22,461 nt of DNA from Bryobacterales bacterium (GTDB lineage Bacteria > Acidobacteriota > Terriglobia > Bryobacterales > Bryobacteraceae), in NCBI GenBank assembly GCA_016789785.1, contig JAEUQE010000073.1, forward strand, positions 1-22,461. Reading direction: 5' to 3'. Below the pieces are notes generated by a model, which saw nothing but the letters and a program-made list of their open reading frames with translations, was not told the origin of the DNA and ran no database searches. Within the stretch, counting starts at the first letter, position 1. The number at the start of each line of letters is the position of its first letter. Both the position numbers and the translations under genes were made by a program. Positions 7,978 to 15,689 of this stretch are shown here, piece by piece.

Positions 7978-8006
7978 AAAAGAAACAATGGCATGAGATG
8001 CCATTG
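7978..8006 (-). terminator. rho-independent terminator of the PEP-CTERM gene
   Basis: CAATGGCAT (7986-7994), a 3-nt loop and ATGCCATTG (7998-8006) form a perfect 9-bp hairpin. Read on the minus strand it is followed directly by TTTCTTTT (complement of 7978-7985). It lies about 30 bp beyond the stop codon of the minus-strand PEP-CTERM gene, where its terminator would be expected. Confidence 0.72.
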
Positions 8007-8037
8007 CCGCGGCGGTCGAGAGGTGTCTCGATGATGT

Positions 8038-8703
8038 CTAGACCCCGCGACGGAGCCATCTTCGGAGGGCAAACGCAGACAGAGCGGCAGCGGTCAGCAG
8101 GCCGGACGAGGGTTCGGGAACCTCCGCGCTTTCCAGGAGCAAATCGTCAAGGTTCCAGCCACTCATGACGAAGGCGGCAGGTTCAAGAACCTCGTAGCCA
8201 AACCGCACCTGAAAATTCGCGTTCTTGTAGGCACTCACATCGTAGGAATACTGGGTCCAGGCGTCTTCCGCGATCGGCGGCCCGTCACGGGTTTCGAAAA
8301 GCGTGATCCAGTTCGAGCCATTGAACACCTCGACACTGGACCTTACGAATGGCATGTGATCGCTGTTCAACCACCGCCAGAAACTCAATGTCACCGTACC
8401 GGGGACCGCGAGATTGATCACCGGGCTGGTCAATTGTCTGAGCCCTAGAGAGGCCGGGACATTGCCGCCGATCACGGTTCCCGCGATCCCATTGTCCGCC
8501 GTGGGGGTGTGATCCAGTCCGGGATCTCCAAATCCTTGCATAGTCGAAGGACTGGCGACCGCGGGTCCGATCTGCCAATTCGCGCCCAGCGTCCAGCCGA
8601 CAATGTTGCTGGCAAAGGGTTCGCTAAACAGTACCGCTGCTTTCAGGCAGGGGGTTCCCAGCAGAACCAAGACTGCGAGCAGTGGATGAATCCGGAAGCA
8701 CAT
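8038..8703 (-). CDS. PEP-CTERM sorting-domain exported protein
   Basis: A 221-aa protein if started at the ATG at 8703, which gives a good Sec signal peptide (MCFRIHPLLAVLVLLG, ending near CLKAA). The frame is open further upstream, but that part overlaps the AraC gene. The mature part is rich in Gly, Ser, Asn and aromatic residues, with jelly-roll-like features such as TLSFWRWLNS and a SGWNLDDLLLE strand near the end. The C-terminus is a textbook PEP-CTERM tail: VPEPSS, a hydrophobic helix (GLLTAAALSAFAL) and the basic end RRWLRR. The exosortase/EpsH system recognises this signal and places the protein at the cell surface or in exopolysaccharide. The ligand or enzyme activity is unknown. It follows the AraC gene by 32 bp on the same strand and may be read through from it. 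Confidence 0.9.
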   Translation of the reverse strand: MCFRIHPLLAVLVLLGTPCLKAAVLFSEPFASNIVGWTLGANWQIGPAVASPSTMQGFGDPGLDHTPTADNGIAGTVIGGNVPASLGLRQLTSPVINLAVPGTVTLSFWRWLNSDHMPFVRSSVEVFNGSNWITLFETRDGPPIAEDAWTQYSYDVSAYKNANFQVRFGYEVLEPAAFVMSGWNLDDLLLESAEVPEPSSGLLTAAALSAFALRRWLRRGV

Positions 8704-8735
8704 TGCCAAATTATACGGTAGCGGTTCAAAGCAGG

Positions 8736-9764
8736 TCATCCTTTGCGGGTTGCGGCTGGCGGTCTTCTCCGGTACTCGCGCGGCGTGCAGCCGAAGCGCT
8801 GCTGGAACGACGTGGCGAAATACTGGCTCGAAGAGAATCCGCATTCGAGTGACACCGCAGTCACCGAGACGGTTTCCGAGCGCAGCAGACTCGCCGCATG
8901 ATCGAGGCGGCAGGCTTGGATATACTGCGCCGGAGTCAGATTGGTGAGCAGCCTCACGTGGTGGATGAATTGCGTGACGCCCAAGCCGCAGGACCGCGCC
9001 ATATCGTGGACGTTCCACTTCTGCTGGAGATGTTCCGGATGCACCCGCAGATCGGCCAGGAGCAACTCGACGGTGCGGCGTGAACTGGTGAGCGATTCAT
9101 CGAGCACGACGTCATGGCGGCGCACAAGCTCCAACAACAACACAAACAGCTCGTTCACACTCACCGCCAGACGGGACACCGAACTGCCACGTTCATCAGT
9201 GGCGACGGTGCGAGCGATCCCCTGAAAGCAGCGGCGGATTTCGGAGCCGGCTTTCCAAACGGGCTGTTCGTTCTGGCGGAGGACACTGGTCAGCTCATGG
9301 AGATCGGCGCGGCTCAATAGGAGCCAGGCTGGCCATCGCCAGGTCTGGTTGGGGCGCCGGACGCCGACGTCCATGATGAGCCAGTGCAGGCGGCCAGCGC
9401 CGACGTTCGGATTCCCGACACGGTGCCGCTGCCACGGCCGGGTGACGGTGAGATCGCCTGGCTGCAGCGGGAACGCGTGCCCATCCAGGTGAAAGCCCAG
9501 GTGTCCACGCTCGAGGTAAGTGATCTCGATTCCCTCATTGCGATGCCAGGGCAAGCCCCATGCCTGCTCCCTGTCCGCGTCCCAATAGCCAACGGTCTTG
9601 AGACCCTGCAATGTCGCGGGCGGGAGTTTCTGGCCGGGATAGTGGCCGTGCACCAGAGCCTCCAACCGGATTTCGCCGGCGGCAACAGCTTCGGTGAGCG
9701 GCTGGCATGAGTCGGCCTTGTAGGACTGATGCAACGCCTTGTAGATGGGGACAGGTTTCGCCAT
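8736..9764 (-). CDS. AraC-family transcriptional regulator
   Basis: A 342-aa protein. The N-terminal half is a cupin-like sugar-sensing barrel (about residues 65-135), with H74 in PWHRNEGIEITYL and a PGD turn in LQPGDLTV. The C-terminal half (about 240-335) has the two AraC helix-turn-helix units. The first is near 253-272 (MARSCGLGVTQFIHHVRLLT). The second is near 300-325 (VTAVSLECGFSSSQYFATSF), followed by FGCTPREYRRR, the conserved end of the family. It is divergent from the sugar isomerase gene across 94 bp and is the likely activator of that isomerase/ThuA/oxidoreductase cluster in response to a sugar. It may also influence the PEP-CTERM gene downstream. Confidence 0.93.
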   Translation of the reverse strand: MAKPVPIYKALHQSYKADSCQPLTEAVAAGEIRLEALVHGHYPGQKLPPATLQGLKTVGYWDADREQAWGLPWHRNEGIEITYLERGHLGFHLDGHAFPLQPGDLTVTRPWQRHRVGNPNVGAGRLHWLIMDVGVRRPNQTWRWPAWLLLSRADLHELTSVLRQNEQPVWKAGSEIRRCFQGIARTVATDERGSSVSRLAVSVNELFVLLLELVRRHDVVLDESLTSSRRTVELLLADLRVHPEHLQQKWNVHDMARSCGLGVTQFIHHVRLLTNLTPAQYIQACRLDHAASLLRSETVSVTAVSLECGFSSSQYFATSFQQRFGCTPREYRRRPPAATRKG

Positions 9765-9858
9765 CGCAAATGTTCAAAATCCTTCAGTGAACGATTCCGG
9801 ACGATTTCCTTCGCGGCTCTGTATAGAATTCTGATCCAGAGAGGAGTACTCGTCAACC

Positions 9859-10704
9859 ATGAGCATTGAAGCTGGCGTCAACATGGAATTCATCCGCTGC
9901 GAGGACAAGGCGTTTGAAGCTGGTGTGGAAAGGGCCGCGCGCATTGGCTACCGGTACGTGGAACCGATGGTTCACAACGGCCGTGAGTTACTGAGCGAAG
10001 CCGGCTACTTCCATTCCTTCTCCATGGATAACGATCCGCTGGAAATGAAAGACATTCTGGACCGGTATGGGGTGAAGGCGAGCGGCCTGAGTGCGCATTG
10101 TCCGCTGATGCGGCCCGAGATCTCGGTTCCGTTTCTGGAGAAGGCGATTCGCTTTGCGGCGGCGATTGGCGCGCCGGTGGTGAACACCGACGAGGGCATT
10201 CGTCCCGCGTGGCTGGACGATGAAGAGTGTTTTCAGGTGATGCGCTACACGCTGAAGAAGACGCTGCAGATCGCCGAACGGTACGGCATCTTCATCGGCA
10301 TTGAACCGCATCAGAGTATTTCGAAGAAGACGGAGGGGCTGCTGCGCATTGCGACGCTTGTTTCCTCACCGTGCCTGAAGATCAACTACGACACGGGCAA
10401 TGCGTTTCTCGGCGGCGAGGATCCGTATGCGGGGCTGAAGGCCGCGCTTCCGCTGCTGGTGCACATCCATGCGAAAGACATCTCCATCCGGCAGGCGGAA
10501 GAAGAGCAGGGGAAGGTGACAGGTACTCCGGTTGGCTGCGCCTGTGGCGACGGTGTGATCGATTGGACGAAAGTCGTGACGATTCTCCAGGAGGCCTCGT
10601 GGAGCGGTGTTCTGTCGGTGGAGTGCGGCACGCCGCAGCAGGCGGTGGATAGTCTTGCGCATTTGAACCAAGTTCTGGCGGGGGCAGCCGCATGCGCGCG
10701 CTAA
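9859..10704 (+). CDS. sugar phosphate isomerase/epimerase (AP-endonuclease-2-like TIM barrel)
   Basis: A 281-aa cytosolic TIM barrel with no signal peptide. The four metal ligands of the family are all present: E149 (GIEPHQ), D178 (NYDTGN), H204 (HIHAKD) and E255 (SVECG). A divalent metal would therefore be bound and an aldose/ketose isomerisation or epimerisation, or a related reaction on a keto-sugar, is expected. The start ATG is preceded by GAGGAG at 9841-9846, somewhat far (12 nt). A possible -10 element TATAGA lies at 9822-9827. The downstream ThuA gene overlaps its end by 13 bp. It is the first gene of the cluster divergent from the AraC regulator. The substrate is not determinable. 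Confidence 0.9.
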   Translation: MSIEAGVNMEFIRCEDKAFEAGVERAARIGYRYVEPMVHNGRELLSEAGYFHSFSMDNDPLEMKDILDRYGVKASGLSAHCPLMRPEISVPFLEKAIRFAAAIGAPVVNTDEGIRPAWLDDEECFQVMRYTLKKTLQIAERYGIFIGIEPHQSISKKTEGLLRIATLVSSPCLKINYDTGNAFLGGEDPYAGLKAALPLLVHIHAKDISIRQAEEEQGKVTGTPVGCACGDGVIDWTKVVTILQEASWSGVLSVECGTPQQAVDSLAHLNQVLAGAAACAR

Positions 10705-11384
10705 CGCTGCTGCTGCTGGGTTCGAGCGCGTGGGCCGCCGAACCGGTTCGCGTCCAGGTGACAACGGGTGGCCACCCTTACGACATCTCGTTCTATTCGA
10801 TCTTCGAGGGGCAGCCGGATCTGGCCGTGACGCTCAATCCTCATCCGTCCGCTTACCGGCGCGACCTTCGCCGCTTCGCCGACGTGCTGGTGCTGTACGA
10901 TCTGCACGATCTGCAGGCAGACTCCGACCGGCAGACCCTGCGCAACTTCGTGGAAAGCGGCAAGGGCGTGGTGGTGCTGCATCACGCGCTTGCGGACAAC
11001 TGGCAGTGGAAGTGGTGGTACGAGGATGTGGTGGGCGGGCGTTTTCTGATGGGCGATGAGGGCGCCGCCAAACGTTCCGCCGCGAAGAACGGCGCGGTGA
11101 TCGTTGCGAGGCCCGTTGCGGAGCATCCCGTTTTAGCTGGGGTCGGCACGCTGAAGCTTGACGATGAAACCTACAAGGGGATGTGGCTGTCACCAGCGGC
11201 GAAGGTGCTGATGGAGACGGATCATCCGGAGAACGATCGGGCGATTGTGTGGATCGGACCGTCGCGGCAGTCGCGTGTGGTTGCGATTCAACTTGGACAT
11301 GGTGCGGCTGCTCATCGTGATGCGGGATATCGCCGGCTTGTGCGCAATGCAATTCTCTGGGCAGCCGGGCGGGATGGCAAGTAG
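10692..11384 (+). CDS. ThuA-like domain protein (trehalose-utilisation type), exported
   Basis: A 230-aa protein with a short Sec-like signal peptide (MRALTLLLLGSSAWA, cleavage near AWA-AE). The mature region has the class-I-glutamine-amidotransferase-like ThuA fold: DVLVLYDLHDLQ, then GKGVVVLHHALADN (the strand-turn carrying the nucleophile-elbow position, here without a cysteine), WYEDVVGGRF, EHPVLAGV, and a C-terminal IQLGHGAAAHRDAGYRRL. ThuA proteins are linked to trehalose and other disaccharide breakdown together with Gfo/Idh/MocA oxidoreductases and isomerases, exactly the neighbours here. It overlaps the isomerase gene by 13 bp, so the genes are co-translated. The precise reaction of ThuA proteins is unsettled. 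Confidence 0.9.
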   Translation: MRALTLLLLGSSAWAAEPVRVQVTTGGHPYDISFYSIFEGQPDLAVTLNPHPSAYRRDLRRFADVLVLYDLHDLQADSDRQTLRNFVESGKGVVVLHHALADNWQWKWWYEDVVGGRFLMGDEGAAKRSAAKNGAVIVARPVAEHPVLAGVGTLKLDDETYKGMWLSPAAKVLMETDHPENDRAIVWIGPSRQSRVVAIQLGHGAAAHRDAGYRRLVRNAILWAAGRDGK

Positions 11385-11424
11385 GGCGCGTGCAAGACGC
11401 GCTGTGCAAGAAAGGAAAGGCATC

Positions 11425-12633
11425 ATGGAATCCTCACGCAGAGCCTTCATGGCGGCCTCCGCGGCGGTGACGGCGGCCAGCTACGGCCGCGTTCTCGGAG
11501 CAAATGAGCGTCCGCGGATCGGGCTGATTGGCGCGGGGCCACGCGGCACTTATCTCACGCGTGAACTCAGGAAAGCGATGGACGTGGATATCGCCGCTGT
11601 TTGCGATGTCTATGATGTGCGCCGTGAGAAAGCGCGAGAGGTGGCCGGGCCCGACGCCAAACTCTACGGCGACTACCGGCAGGTGCTCGCGCACAACGAC
11701 ATTGATGCGGTGATCATTGCGACTCCCGATCACTGGCATGGCCCGATCGCGGTGGACGCCTGCCGCGCCGGCAAGGACTGCTACATCGAGAAGCCGATGG
11801 TGCACTACCCGAAGGACGGGCTGGCGATTCTCAAGGCGGCGCGCCAATCGAAACGCGTGATCCAGGTGGGCACGCAAGGCCGCGGCATGCGCCAGTACAT
11901 TGACGCAAAGCAGAAGTACGTGGACTCCGGCGTGATGGGCAAGGTGGGTCTGGTCCAGACATGGTACACCGCCAACAAAGGCTACATTCTCGAACCTCCC
12001 AAGGGCATGGAGAACAAGCCGCCTGGTCTCGATTGGGAGAAATGGCTTGGGCCTGGGCCGAAGATTCCGTGGAATCCGAACGTGTATTTCAGCCCTTACA
12101 AATGGCTTCACTACGATGGCGGCATGATCATGGGCATTGCGATTCACGTGATCGACACCGCGCACTTTGTCTTGAAGCTCGGCAAGCCGAAGGCGGTGAG
12201 CGCGGGTGGGGGCATCTATCACTACAAAGACGGACGCGATACGCCGGATACCGTCGCACTGGTTCTCGACTATCCGGAAGAGGTCACGGTGACATTTGTG
12301 GCGGAGGTGCTTTCGGCGCCTGGTGTGCGTACGCTGGCGGGCATTGAACTGCGCGGGCTCGGTGGGGTGCTGCATGTGGAGCGGTACATCGCGAAGGATT
12401 CGCTCGAATACACGCCGAACGATCGTTACAGCAAGCTGCCTGCGGAGAAGTCCGACGGTTCGGCTCCAAGCGCTGAGCCACTGCTCCGCAACTGGATTGA
12501 ATGCATCAAGACCCGCCAACGCACGATCGCGAATGAGGAGGAAGCCTATTGGTCGACGATGGCGTGTTTCATGGCGAATCAGGCGATGCGGACGAGGTCG
12601 AGGGTGGTGTGGGACGACAAGTGGAATGCTTGA
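11425..12633 (+). CDS. Gfo/Idh/MocA-family oxidoreductase with twin-arginine leader
   Basis: A 402-aa protein starting at ATG 11425 behind AAAGGAAAGG (11411-11420). The frame is open further up, but that part is shadow of the ThuA gene. The leader SRRAFMAAS followed by an Ala-rich stretch is a twin-arginine signal, suggesting export folded with its NAD(P) cofactor. The Rossmann glycine motif GLIGAGPRG is at 33-41 and the family hallmark EKP is at 122-124 (IEKPMVH). The middle histidine/aspartate motif is in GIAIHVIDTAHF. The family oxidises or reduces hydroxyls of sugars and cyclitols. It lies 40 bp after the ThuA gene and is the last member of the cluster. Export of both ThuA and this protein but not of the isomerase implies a periplasmic step followed by a cytosolic one. 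Confidence 0.92.
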   Translation: MESSRRAFMAASAAVTAASYGRVLGANERPRIGLIGAGPRGTYLTRELRKAMDVDIAAVCDVYDVRREKAREVAGPDAKLYGDYRQVLAHNDIDAVIIATPDHWHGPIAVDACRAGKDCYIEKPMVHYPKDGLAILKAARQSKRVIQVGTQGRGMRQYIDAKQKYVDSGVMGKVGLVQTWYTANKGYILEPPKGMENKPPGLDWEKWLGPGPKIPWNPNVYFSPYKWLHYDGGMIMGIAIHVIDTAHFVLKLGKPKAVSAGGGIYHYKDGRDTPDTVALVLDYPEEVTVTFVAEVLSAPGVRTLAGIELRGLGGVLHVERYIAKDSLEYTPNDRYSKLPAEKSDGSAPSAEPLLRNWIECIKTRQRTIANEEEAYWSTMACFMANQAMRTRSRVVWDDKWNA

Positions 12634-12643
12634 ATTTTCAGCG

Positions 12644-12686
12644 GTCAGGACCCGAGCGGGGCGAGATCCCCGCTCATGGACCTGAC
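12644..12686. repeat. long imperfect hairpin in intergenic region
   Basis: GTCAGG (12644-12649) pairs with CCTGAC (12681-12686) and GAGCGGGG (12654-12661) with CCCCGCTC (12668-12675). CC/GG pairs in between and a 6-nt loop complete a stem of about 16 bp. No strong T-run follows on either strand, so a classical terminator is only one option; it may be a bidirectional terminator for the convergent genes or a repeat element. The rest of the gap 12634-12851 shows no gene. Confidence 0.55.
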
Positions 12687-12851
12687 ACTTGATCTGGGAG
12701 GGAGCGATTGGCCATCAGATGGTGTGACTCAGGTGGCACGATCTGGCCGAAATCCGGCAGCACCGAGGCGGAAGTTTCTGGAGTGCCTCTCTGTGCGGGC
12801 GATGTCTCCGGCATTCAAGTACCGTAACTGGCACATCCCGGAGAATCAAGT

Positions 12852-13796
12852 TCAGGATGCTTCCCCCGGTCCCGGCGCCTTGCCGGGCCGCGAGTTTAGC
12901 GACGCCGTCCCCAACATCCCGCCAAGACCCATGGTCTCCACCGCTGACGACGGTACAATCACCATCGAGCCCTTCTCCTTGATCGCCTCGTAGAGCATGT
13001 TCATCGCGCGGAGATGCAGGGCGATTGGGTTGTGCTGATACACCTCCGATGCTTTCGCGAACTTGTCGGAAATCTCGGTTTCGGCGGTTCCCAGAATGAT
13101 GCGAGCCTGCCGTTCCCGTTCGGCCTGCGCCTGGCGCGACATCGCATCTTCCAGGTTCGGTGGAATGTGCACGTCGCGGATCTCCACCGATTGAATCGTC
13201 ACACCCCACGACGCGGTTCGCTCTTCCAGAAGCCGCTGCAATTCACGGCCGAGCGACTCCCGTTCGCTGATCATCTGCCCCAGTTGATGGCGGCCGATCG
13301 ACTCGAGCAGCGCCGTCTGCGCGGCAAGCGACACCGCTTGATAGAAATCCTGCACTTCCAGAATCGCCTTCTCGGCGTCCCATACCACCCAAAACACGAT
13401 CGCGTCCACGTTGATCGGAACCGTGTCGGAGGTGAGCGCCGTCTCTGCTCGCACATCGGTGACGCGCACGCGCTGATCCACATAACGGCTGATGGTCTCC
13501 ACGATCGGAATTACGTGAAACATACCCGGGCCGCGCAGGCCTTTGTAGCGGCCGAATCGCAGCACGGCGCACTTCTCCCATTGATTCGCGACCTTGATGG
13601 AGAACATCAGGTACACGCCCACGACCAGAAAGGGCACTGCGGCCCACGCGCGCTCCACCAGACCGGCAAGAATCAGGCCGGCCGTACCGCATGCCACTCC
13701 CGCGAACAACCCAGGCATGCTAATCACCTGCAGGTTCGCGAAGGACGAGCTTTCGCGATCGGCGAATCCTAACAAAGCACTCGGAACGGACGGCAT
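12852..13796 (-). CDS. slipin / SPFH-domain (band 7, stomatin-prohibitin) membrane protein
   Basis: A 314-aa protein. Two hydrophobic segments near the N-terminus (about 28-46 and 50-67: GLFAGVACGTAGLILAGL and AAVPFLVVGVYLMFSI) anchor it in the membrane. The SPFH domain follows, recognisable from VLRFGRYKGLRGPGMFHVIP, VDAIVFWVVWD and SIGRHQLGQMISERE. The coiled-coil region then starts (VEIRDVHIPPNLEDAMSRQA, AERERQARI). It would oligomerise into membrane scaffolds. The usual slipin partner, an NfeD protein, is absent. Instead the gene lies 4 bp after a YtrA-type repressor and is certainly in its operon. A strong AG-rich ribosome site (GAGGAAC) precedes the ATG at 13796; a second ATG at 13718 is less likely. 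The C-terminus is a Gly/Pro tail. Confidence 0.92.
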   Translation of the reverse strand: MPSVPSALLGFADRESSSFANLQVISMPGLFAGVACGTAGLILAGLVERAWAAVPFLVVGVYLMFSIKVANQWEKCAVLRFGRYKGLRGPGMFHVIPIVETISRYVDQRVRVTDVRAETALTSDTVPINVDAIVFWVVWDAEKAILEVQDFYQAVSLAAQTALLESIGRHQLGQMISERESLGRELQRLLEERTASWGVTIQSVEIRDVHIPPNLEDAMSRQAQAERERQARIILGTAETEISDKFAKASEVYQHNPIALHLRAMNMLYEAIKEKGSMVIVPSSAVETMGLGGMLGTASLNSRPGKAPGPGEAS

Positions 13797-13800
13797 AGCT

Positions 13801-14217
13801 TCAGTTCCTCTTCCTCTTCTTCTCTTCTTCGGAGAACAATTCGTCGAACGTCTGGCGGATCTCGTTCACGGAGAACCCCTCGGCGCCGGCTCGCGCCACC
13901 ATGTCACTTACCAAGGCAGTGAGGCGGCGCTGACGGGCCACATCGTCATGCTTCACCTTCTGTGTCGTAATGAAAGTGCCCGTGCCCTGCTGCGTGCTGA
14001 GAATTCCGCGAATCTCGAGCTCCTTGTATGCCCGCACCACGGTGTTGGGATTGATGGACAAGTCCACAGCGACCTGGCGCACCGTCGGCAGACGGTCTCC
14101 CGCACGCAGCGTGTCCCTCGACATCGCGATCAACACCTGGTCAATCAGTTGACGGTACACGGGTACGCCGCTTGCCATATCAAGCTGAAACCGGAATTCA
14201 CGAGTGCGTACTGCCAT
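13801..14217 (-). CDS. GntR-family transcriptional regulator, YtrA subfamily
   Basis: A 138-aa protein, the short YtrA format: a winged-helix domain (about residues 12-82) and only a small C-terminal helical dimerisation part. The winged helix shows PVYRQLIDQV, then RLPTVRQVAVDLSINPNTV, then GILSTQQGTGTF, which is the classic GntR HTH and wing. The last 60 residues are charged helices ending in EEEKKRKRN, with no effector-binding domain. YtrA repressors usually control their own operon, typically for transporters or membrane proteins. Here the second gene is a slipin. A promoter and a palindromic operator sit directly upstream (14234-14261), with a leader of only about 10 nt. Confidence 0.93.
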   Translation of the reverse strand: MAVRTREFRFQLDMASGVPVYRQLIDQVLIAMSRDTLRAGDRLPTVRQVAVDLSINPNTVVRAYKELEIRGILSTQQGTGTFITTQKVKHDDVARQRRLTALVSDMVARAGAEGFSVNEIRQTFDELFSEEEKKRKRN

Positions 14218-14233
14218 GGCGTTCTCATCTTCT

Positions 14234-14261
14234 ATTGTACTAGTTTACTAACACAATGCAA
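14234..14261 (-). promoter_or_regulatory. promoter and palindromic operator of the YtrA-slipin operon
   Basis: On the minus strand a -35 TTGCAT (complement of 14256-14261), a 16-nt spacer and a -10 TACAAT (complement of 14234-14239) form a near-consensus sigma-70 promoter. The plus-strand sequence TTGTACTAG-TTTA-CTAACACAA (14235-14256) is an inverted repeat in which the half-sites TTGTACTAG and TTGTGTTAG agree at 7 of 9 positions. It covers the spacer and the -10, so a bound YtrA dimer would block RNA polymerase. It lies in the gap shared with the divergent aminotransferase gene. Confidence 0.7.
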
Positions 14262-14303
14262 GGCTTTTCTTTCGCCCTGTTCACATCAGAGAATAGAAAC
14301 TCC

Positions 14304-15689
14304 ATGGCTAGAGCGTTCTCCCTGACCCCGAAACCCGTTCCCCCTGTGGAAACGAAGTACCGGAAGATCTCCACCGATCTCCCCTGTCCGCAGTCTATTC
14401 CTGTTCTTGAAAAGCTGCACAAGTACGAGTTGCGCGCGATGCTGGGCCAGCCGCCCATCCTGTGGGACCGCGCCGAAGGGTTCCAGATCTGGGACCCGGC
14501 CGGCAACCAGTGGATCGACTGGTCGTCGGGCGTCCTGATCACCAACGCCGGCCACAGTCATCCCGACGTCGTCGACGCAATTGTCAAGCAGACCCAGAAG
14601 CATGTCGTTGCCACCTACATGTTCCCCAACGAAGTGCGCGCGCAATTCTGTGAACGCTTCGCCGAGCTGCTACCTGAGAATCACCGCAAGATCTTCCTGC
14701 TCTCCACGGGATCGGAAGCCGTTGAATGCGCCATCAAGCTATGCCGTACGCACGGCGCCAAGGCCGGAGGCCGCAAGAAGAACATCATTGTCAGCTTTGA
14801 GAAGGCATTCCATGGACGGACGCTCGGCTCGCAACAGGCCGGCGGCATTCCAGCGCTGAAGGAATGGATCGGCAATCTCGATCCCGGCTTCGTGCAGGTT
14901 CCATTCCCGGATGGCTATCGCACACCCGATACCAGCTTCGATTTCTTTCTGCGATGCCTTGCCGACGCGGGCGTGGAAGCGCCGAACGTGGCAGGCGTGG
15001 TTCTGGAAACCTATCAGGGCGGAAGCGCCGCGTTTGCTCCAGTCGAGTACATGCAGAAACTGCGCCAGTGGTGTGACGCGCACAAAGCGCTTCTCGTTTG
15101 CGACGAAGTCCAGGCGGGCTTCGGCCGCACCGGGACGCTGTGGGGCTTTGAGCACTACGGCATTGTTCCCGATCTCAGCACATGGGGCAAAGGCATCACC
15201 GGCTCGTTGCCGCTCGCGGCCGTGGCCGGCCGGCCCGACGTGATGGATCTGCATCCGCCGGGCAGCATGAGTTCCACGCACACCGGAAGCCCCGTGTGTG
15301 CCGCCGCCGCACTCGCATCGCTTGAAGTGATCCTGCGCGAGAACCTGGCAGGCAACGCCCGCACGATGGGCGATCTGATGCACTCGCGTCTGAAGGCATT
15401 CGCCGCGAAGCAGGCGCGGATCGGCACGGTGGCGGGCAAGGGTCTGGTGGCGGGTGTCGCTTGCGTGAAGCCGGGCTCCCACGAACCCGATGGTGACTTC
15501 GCCTGGGACGTGGTGGAAGCTTGCATGGAGAAAGGTCTGCTGATGTTCACGCCGGTCGGCTTCGGTGGCGCGACCATCAAGATCTGCCCTCCGCTGGTCA
15601 TCAACGAAGAGGCGATGCTCGAAAGCCTCGCCGTGTTTGAGGGAGCGTTCGTGGAAGTGGCATCGCGTGTGGAGGCAGTGGCCCGATGA
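14304..15689 (+). CDS. class III (PLP-dependent) aminotransferase
   Basis: A 461-aa protein if started at ATG 14304. An in-frame ATG at 14256 lies inside the promoter/operator and would add an unconvincing 16 residues. Class III marks are clear (461-aa numbering). STGSEAVECA at about 134-143 lies in the phosphate-binding region, followed by FHGRT. The PLP-ring aspartate is D267 in VCDEVQAGFGRTG and the Schiff-base lysine is K296 in TWGKGITGSLPLAA. Length and order match 4-aminobutyrate, ornithine or omega-amino-acid transaminases; the substrate is unknown. It overlaps the next gene by 4 bp (ATGA, 15686-15689). The coupling with a sugar-type oxidoreductase suggests amination of a keto-sugar or cyclitol, but this is inference. 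Confidence 0.92.
   Translation: MARAFSLTPKPVPPVETKYRKISTDLPCPQSIPVLEKLHKYELRAMLGQPPILWDRAEGFQIWDPAGNQWIDWSSGVLITNAGHSHPDVVDAIVKQTQKHVVATYMFPNEVRAQFCERFAELLPENHRKIFLLSTGSEAVECAIKLCRTHGAKAGGRKKNIIVSFEKAFHGRTLGSQQAGGIPALKEWIGNLDPGFVQVPFPDGYRTPDTSFDFFLRCLADAGVEAPNVAGVVLETYQGGSAAFAPVEYMQKLRQWCDAHKALLVCDEVQAGFGRTGTLWGFEHYGIVPDLSTWGKGITGSLPLAAVAGRPDVMDLHPPGSMSSTHTGSPVCAAAALASLEVILRENLAGNARTMGDLMHSRLKAFAAKQARIGTVAGKGLVAGVACVKPGSHEPDGDFAWDVVEACMEKGLLMFTPVGFGGATIKICPPLVINEEAMLESLAVFEGAFVEVASRVEAVAR

Noticed and set aside
8704..9018. Longer PEP-CTERM protein starting at 9018
   Set aside because: The extension lies within the AraC gene and would hide the clear signal peptide that begins at 8703.
12676..12993. 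Plus-strand open frame between the sugar oxidoreductase and slipin genes
   Set aside because: It runs antisense into the slipin gene, has no ribosome site and no recognisable pattern; a transposase remnant was considered but nothing supports it.
14256..14303. Aminotransferase start at ATG 14256
   Set aside because: It lies inside the YtrA promoter/operator and has no ribosome site; the added residues look non-coding.
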